Shown here: in pieces, positions 60,237 through 64,000 of the stretch
Position numbering within the stretch: position 1 is the first letter of the stretch
Layout: each line of letters starts with the position of its first letter
NCBI RefSeq assembly: GCF_900142105.1
Contig: NZ_FQZS01000011.1
Span: 56,504-120,503, forward strand
Direction of reading: 5' to 3'
Source: Lutispora thermophila DSM 19022
Lineage (GTDB): Bacteria; Bacillota; Clostridia; Lutisporales; Lutisporaceae
DNA: 64,000 nucleotides
Made by a program: the position numbers and the translations under genes
Notes under the pieces: model-generated
What the model was told of the DNA's origin: nothing
Seen by the model: only the letters and a program-made list of their open reading frames with translations
Database searches by the model: none

Positions 60237-61067
60237 CTAATTTGCAATACCCAGATATCTTTTAATATCTATGACTCTATTATAATCTATTGATACACTC
60301 CCCATAATTGGCTGTCCATTTTGCATTATTCCATGGCAATCTGTTCCACCAGTAATAAAAAGTTTTCTTTCTGTAGCTATTGCAAATAAGTATTTTACCA
60401 TATCTTGATCATGCTTAGGATGCAATACTTCTATTCCTTTTACACCCAAATTCAAAACTCTTGATATGTATTTTTTATCACCTATAAGCCCCGGATGAGC
60501 TAAAACGGATAATCCTCCTACTTTTTCTATTATATCAATAGCTTCTTCTGTAGTTAGTTTAAATCTTTCCACATAAGCAGGGCATCCTACACCTATATAT
60601 TTGTCAAAAGCATCCACTATATTATCTACATATCCTCTTTCTACCATTGCTCTAGCTATATGCGGACGTCCTATACTATTTCCTTTCGATATTTCTTCAA
60701 CCTGCTTTAGCTCAATTTTAATTCCCAGTTTATTTAATTTATCAATCATAATTTCAGCACGATCATGTCTAGATTTCTGCATTTTTGTCAGCATATTCAA
60801 AAACCAATGGTTTTTATAATCAATGTAATATCCAAGTATATGAACTTCTTTTTCTTCAAATTGAGTATTGAGTTCTATGCCCGGTATTATTTCCAGTTTA
60901 TCTGATATTAAGTTGATGTTCATAGCTATATCTATACCTTCTATAGTATCATGATCTGTTATCGCTATAGCTCTCAGTTTCTTTTTTATTGCCCATTGAA
61001 CTACTTCTTCTGGACTTAATAATCCATCTGAAGCATTGGTATGTATATGTAAATCTGCATACTCCAT
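60237..61067 (-). CDS. PHP domain phosphoesterase (RNase AM/TrpH-like)
   Basis: 276-residue PHP metallo-phosphoesterase. ADLHIHTNASDGLLSPEEVV, AIAITDHDTIEGIDIAM and IIPGIELNT give the first metal ligands; VLAHPGLIG and GGTDCHG the others. The family includes 3',5'-nucleoside bisphosphate phosphatase and 5'-3' exoribonuclease RNase AM; which activity applies is unknown. It lies 23 bases upstream of the aminotransferase and may share its transcript. Confidence 0.88.
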   Translation of the reverse strand: MEYADLHIHTNASDGLLSPEEVVQWAIKKKLRAIAITDHDTIEGIDIAMNINLISDKLEIIPGIELNTQFEEKEVHILGYYIDYKNHWFLNMLTKMQKSRHDRAEIMIDKLNKLGIKIELKQVEEISKGNSIGRPHIARAMVERGYVDNIVDAFDKYIGVGCPAYVERFKLTTEEAIDIIEKVGGLSVLAHPGLIGDKKYISRVLNLGVKGIEVLHPKHDQDMVKYLFAIATERKLFITGGTDCHGIMQNGQPIMGSVSIDYNRVIDIKRYLGIAN

Positions 61068-61150
61068 TTTTTCACCCCTAATATTGAATTATACCCCATT
61101 TTGCATATAATTAATATATTGTATTAATAAAGTAATTATTTGAATAATAC

Positions 61151-61186
61151 ATTAAAAAACAAAAGCACATAAAAGTGCTTTTGTTT
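61151..61186 (-). terminator. Terminator after spoVS
   Basis: AAACAAAAGCAC and GTGCTTTTGTTT form a 12-base stem; on the minus strand it ends in GTTTTTTAAT. Confidence 0.85.
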
Positions 61187-61197
61187 ATTTGCAAATT

Positions 61198-61458
61198 TTA
61201 TCTTGAGTTCACAATTAATTTAATTGCAGTTCTTTCTTCACCGTCTATATTAATATCAGTAAATGCGGGTACACAAACTAAATCCATACCGCTTGGAGCT
61301 ACAAACCCTCTAGCTATAGCTACAGCTTTTATTGCTTGATTAAGTGCTCCTGCACCTATAGCTTGTATTTCAGCTTCTCCATTTTCTCTTAATACTCCTG
61401 CGAGAGCTCCTGCAACTGAATTAGGATTAGATTTTGATGATACTTTTAATACTTCCAT
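61198..61458 (-). CDS. spoVS: Stage V sporulation protein S
   Basis: 86-residue Alba-like protein that affects coat assembly and sporulation in Bacillus. EVLKVSSKSNPNSVAGALAG, IQAIGAGALNQAIKAVAIAR and VCVPAFTDINIDGEERTAIK match the family nearly throughout. It follows ymdB, as in Bacillus, but has its own sigma-H promoter (61505-61533). Confidence 0.98.
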   Translation of the reverse strand: MEVLKVSSKSNPNSVAGALAGVLRENGEAEIQAIGAGALNQAIKAVAIARGFVAPSGMDLVCVPAFTDINIDGEERTAIKLIVNSR

Positions 61459-61504
61459 TTATAATGCCCCCTTAATACCACATAAATTTAGTAATACAAC
61501 CAAA

Positions 61505-61533
61505 TTATTCTACACTTAAGCCCAAAATCCTTT
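61505..61533 (-). promoter_or_regulatory. Sigma-H promoter of spoVS
   Basis: On the minus strand, AAAGGATTT (61525-61533) fits RnAGGAwWW and GTAGAATAA (61505-61513) fits RnnGAATww, with an 11-base spacer, as in the spo0A promoter. Confidence 0.75.
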
Positions 61534-61546
61534 TTTTCTCTTGAAA

Positions 61547-62317
61547 TTATATTATTTTAAGTCGTTCTATATCAGTCGCAATATTATTGTCGTCAATTCT
61601 CAATATTACTCCATTAATCTGTCCATTATCCTCCGCTGCTTCAAACTTACACGGTAAATTAGTTAAAAATTTCTTTATTATTATATCTGTTTTAACTCCA
61701 AGTACTGAATTGGTTGGCCCTGTCATTCCTACATCGGTTATATAAGCTGTACCTTTAGGTAAAATTCGTTCATCAGCCGTCTGCACATGAGTATGGGTTC
61801 CTAACACAGCTGTGATTCTGCCATCTAAATACCATCCCATTGCTATCTTTTCTGACGTAGCTTCTGCATGAAAATCCAGTATTTTTATATCTGCTTTACC
61901 TTCAATTTCATTAAGAATCCTATCAATAGTTTTAAAGGGACATTCAAGACAATCCATGAAAACCCTACCGCACATATTTATAACTGCTATTCTTTTTCCT
62001 TTTACTTCTACAATAACATATGGGTTTCCCGGTGTTCCTTCAGGATAATTAGCAGGCCTCACCATTCTATCTGCATGGCCTATAAAATCAAATATCTTCT
62101 TTTGCGCCCAAGCATGATTTCCTAAGGTAACAACATCTATTCCATAACTGATAAGATCTTCATATATCTCTCTAGTAATTCCTACACCACCCGCACTGTT
62201 CTCCCCATTAGCAATTGTAAAATCAATATGATTTTCTACTATTATTTTTATCAGATTATCCCTCAACAGATTTCTACCTGTTCTACCAAAAATATCACCT
62301 ATAAATAATATGTTCAT
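61547..62317 (-). CDS. ymdB: YmdB-type metallophosphoesterase
   Basis: 256-residue dinuclear metallophosphoesterase of the TIGR00282 family. ILFIGDIFGRTGRNLLRDNL, IANGENSAGGVGITREI, VTLGNHAW, ILDFHAEATSEKIAMGWYLD and VLGTHTHVQTADE carry the metal ligands. Bacillus YmdB hydrolyses 2',3'-cyclic nucleotides and influences biofilm and colony fate. The usual GNHTWD reads GNHAWA. RBS AAGGAGGTTTGC. Confidence 0.95.
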   Translation of the reverse strand: MNILFIGDIFGRTGRNLLRDNLIKIIVENHIDFTIANGENSAGGVGITREIYEDLISYGIDVVTLGNHAWAQKKIFDFIGHADRMVRPANYPEGTPGNPYVIVEVKGKRIAVINMCGRVFMDCLECPFKTIDRILNEIEGKADIKILDFHAEATSEKIAMGWYLDGRITAVLGTHTHVQTADERILPKGTAYITDVGMTGPTNSVLGVKTDIIIKKFLTNLPCKFEAAEDNGQINGVILRIDDNNIATDIERLKII

Positions 62318-62524
62318 TGCAAACCTCCTTTACTATTAGCTTGACTTTTAGAAACTATTTTTACAATTCTATTATGTACTCAGCTTTAATATAATTTCCA
62401 TTAAAATTTAATACTGATTTAATTAGTAGTTGCGTGTTAATACACATAATATATTTTATGTTTACTATATATTGCTTTATTTTCATATGCCGCTTTTTAT
62501 AATCTAACTATCTATACTATTAAT

Positions 62525-63316
62525 GTAGAGTAGGTCGGTAGGGAAATTAATTTTTTCTCCACTTTCCCCTCATCAAAACGTGCATGCGATTTTCCCTCAC
62601 ACGGCTTGCTTTCCGATATTCTTCTTCCTTCAGCATTCATTAAACTGCAAGCTTTTGTAAGCCATTTCTGTAAATCATTTGCTGAATTTCTGAAATGTGA
62701 ACATACCGTCTTTTATTCTGAGTTTTATAGTTATACCACAATGTAAACTTCTTAATAATATACCAGTCTATCTTTTTCAGATATCTCCCAGCATTCTTCA
62801 GTCCATAGTAATTCCTCATTCCAATTATCTTTGAGTTGAGAACCTTTACCGCTGTCCGTACATCAGATATTGTGATAACTTTTAATCATCTGATATCAGC
62901 GTCCACTACCCACCATCCCTTTTTACCGGTATCCTTTCGTATCCTATCCAAAGCTTGGTGTGCATTTCTCTTTGGTCTGAATCCATCTGTAACTTCATCA
63001 GTACTATGGACTCCTCCGGCTCTCTCTGCACTGTGCAAATTATGGTCTCTCCAGTTCCGAACCACACTTTCAGTACATATACCTCCCTTACACCGAGGGA
63101 TTCTTCGATGGTGTACTCTAAGTTCTTCCCGTCTTCCATGGTCTTCACCCATAATGCCAAAGCTCGACTTCCCTTTTGCTTTCTACCACCTGAGACCCTT
63201 TTTTGACGATGCGGCACAGAGCTCACTTTATGTTACAACCTGTACTTTCGCTCAACTCGCTATTAAAGCAAGTACTTTATCCTTCCGCTTAACACCCCCA
63301 CATTACTGTGACACAC
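62525..63316 (-). mobile_element. Decayed group II intron
   Basis: On the minus strand the element opens GTGTGTCACAG, contains GGTGTTAAGC typical of domain I, and ends CCTACTCTAC, a usual 3' end. The domain V region (AAGCCGTGTGAGGGAAAAT then GCATGCACG) keeps its shape but has changes that break pairs. Only about 790 bases remain, against 1.9-2.5 kb for an intact intron with its reverse transcriptase. Base composition is less AT-rich than the neighbours. Boundaries are my estimate. Confidence 0.75.
62640..63152 (-). pseudogene. Group II intron reverse transcriptase/maturase remnant
   Basis: The frame encodes GFRPKRNAHQALDRIRKD then GWWVVDADIR, the start of the RT fingers-palm region, and hits TGA at 62886-62888. 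The same frame then resumes with TAVKVLNSKIIGMRNYYGLK and KKFTLWYNYKTQNKRRY, the maturase X domain, to a stop at 62640. Everything between (the YADD active site and thumb) is missing. An internal deletion plus a stop makes it inactive. Confidence 0.75.
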
Positions 63317-63397
63317 CAAAATTAGCTAACGGGCTTCTTGGCAGGTACTGTCAAGATTTTTTCGCAAATTCAATTTTAGCCATTTGGAAGATGTCGG

Positions 63398-64000
63398 CTA
63401 TCCGACAATCATATCTTCATTCTCAATAGCATTCATATTTTCGAGATGCTTCATATTAAGATAACGCTTTACTCCCCATTGGGAGCTTGCTACATGACGA
63501 AGTCTTGCACAGACAAGCATTAATGCAGATTTACCATCGGGGAATGTGCCGACGACTTTGGTTCGCCGACGGATCTCACGATTAAGACGCTCAATTGTAT
63601 TGTTGGTTCTGATTCGGTTCCAATGTTCATAAGGAAAGGCCATATAGGTGATAGTCTCTTCTATGCCATCTTCAAGTTTTTGAGCAGCTTCTTTGAGTTT
63701 CATATTTCTCAATTCAGCTGCAACCTGTCTGGCTTTCTCCCTAGCTGCTGATTTATTCTCACTAACATGAATTCCTTTGAGCATTTTGGAAACCAGTTTT
63801 ATTTTCGATTTTGGTGTAACAGAGAATATATTCCGGTAAAAATGTACAGTACAACACTGATATTTTGCATTAGGAAATATCTCTGGAATTGATTCAAGCA
63901 TTCCCAGACTTTTATCTCCTATGATAAGTTGTACTCCAGTAAGACCACGGCTCTTAAGCCATTGGAAGAAGTTTAACCAGCTTTCCTTATCTTCCTTCAT
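63398..64000 (-). CDS. IS256-family transposase (5'-partial)
   Basis: C-terminal 200 residues of a mutator-type transposase, running out of the right edge of the window. VQLIIGDKSLGMLESIPEIF holds the second catalytic Asp, YQCCTVHFYRNIF follows, and the catalytic Glu lies in RTNNTIERLNREIRRRTKVV. The IS end probably lies near 63340-63397, where GGTACTGTCAAG and TTTTTTCGCAAA look like an inverted-repeat terminus, but the other end is outside. GC is higher than in the core genes. Confidence 0.88.
   Translation of the reverse strand: MKEDKESWLNFFQWLKSRGLTGVQLIIGDKSLGMLESIPEIFPNAKYQCCTVHFYRNIFSVTPKSKIKLVSKMLKGIHVSENKSAAREKARQVAAELRNMKLKEAAQKLEDGIEETITYMAFPYEHWNRIRTNNTIERLNREIRRRTKVVGTFPDGKSALMLVCARLRHVASSQWGVKRYLNMKHLENMNAIENEDMIVG

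Noticed and set aside
62836..63429. Long plus-strand open frame (197 codons) across the intron/IS border
   Set aside because: It is antisense to the intron maturase remnant and shows no family motif or RBS; the coding signal is on the minus strand.

Overview
The window is 64 kb of very AT-rich DNA from a spore-forming, low-GC Gram-positive bacterium of the class Clostridia. Sporulation genes (spo0A, spoIVB, spoIIM, spoVS, gerW, a cotS-like gene, two D-Ala-D-Ala carboxypeptidases) sit among housekeeping genes. Purine-rich Shine-Dalgarno sites, frequent TTG and GTG starts and U-tailed hairpin terminators fit this. A ferredoxin-linked 2-oxoacid oxidoreductase, a glutamate dehydrogenase and a branched-chain amino-acid ABC transporter suggest an anaerobe that ferments amino acids, perhaps near Sedimentibacter or Tissierellales. 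That placement is inference. No rRNA or other phylogenetic marker is present to confirm it.

Bases 1-10,800 carry the classic clostridial run xseA-xseB-ispA-DUF212-dxs-tlyA-nadK-argR-recN-spoIVB-spo0A (DNA processing, isoprenoids, NADP, arginine control, sporulation onset). Bases 10,900-18,800 carry a small minus-strand gene resembling mciZ, then nudF-spoIIM-xerD-deoB-two purine nucleoside phosphorylases-pyrimidine phosphorylase-dacF; as I recall the Bacillus order, it is similar. Bases 18,800-24,200 hold an M50 protease, scpA-scpB, ytfI-gerW, a MazG-like gene, a second carboxypeptidase and an acetyltransferase. Bases 24,200-32,600 are metabolic: a carboxyltransferase without biotin domain, surE, the 2-oxoacid:ferredoxin oxidoreductase genes, an RpiR regulator and glutamate dehydrogenase. 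Bases 32,800-41,300 hold an HI0933-type flavoprotein, cmk-plsC-ispH/S1 fusion, cheR, three tRNA genes, a CotS-like kinase and an orphan gene resembling phage annealing proteins. Bases 41,500-55,700 hold livHMGF without a binding-protein gene, then miaB-mutS-mutL-miaA-hfq-ynbB-glnA. Bases 55,800-58,700 hold an SOS module (lexA and a yneA-like gene sharing LexA boxes), a Cys-rich acidic protein, a tyrosine recombinase bracketed by perfect palindromes, and tRNA-Trp. Bases 59,000-62,300 (minus strand) hold an aminotransferase, a PHP phosphoesterase, spoVS and ymdB. The right edge is a mobile-DNA scar: a decayed group II intron beside an IS256-family transposase cut by the window end.

The most interesting points are the 42-codon mciZ-like gene between spo0A and nudF; a dacF ribosome-binding site buried in a hairpin whose left arm would be missing from a candidate forespore transcript; a second purine phosphorylase with an Asn-to-Asp change at the base-specificity position; a dif-like palindrome next to a stand-alone tyrosine recombinase; near-perfect sigma-H promoters at spo0A and spoVS; and a Cys-rich protein that seems to start at CTG. 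All calls come from reading the sequence; no database search was run.
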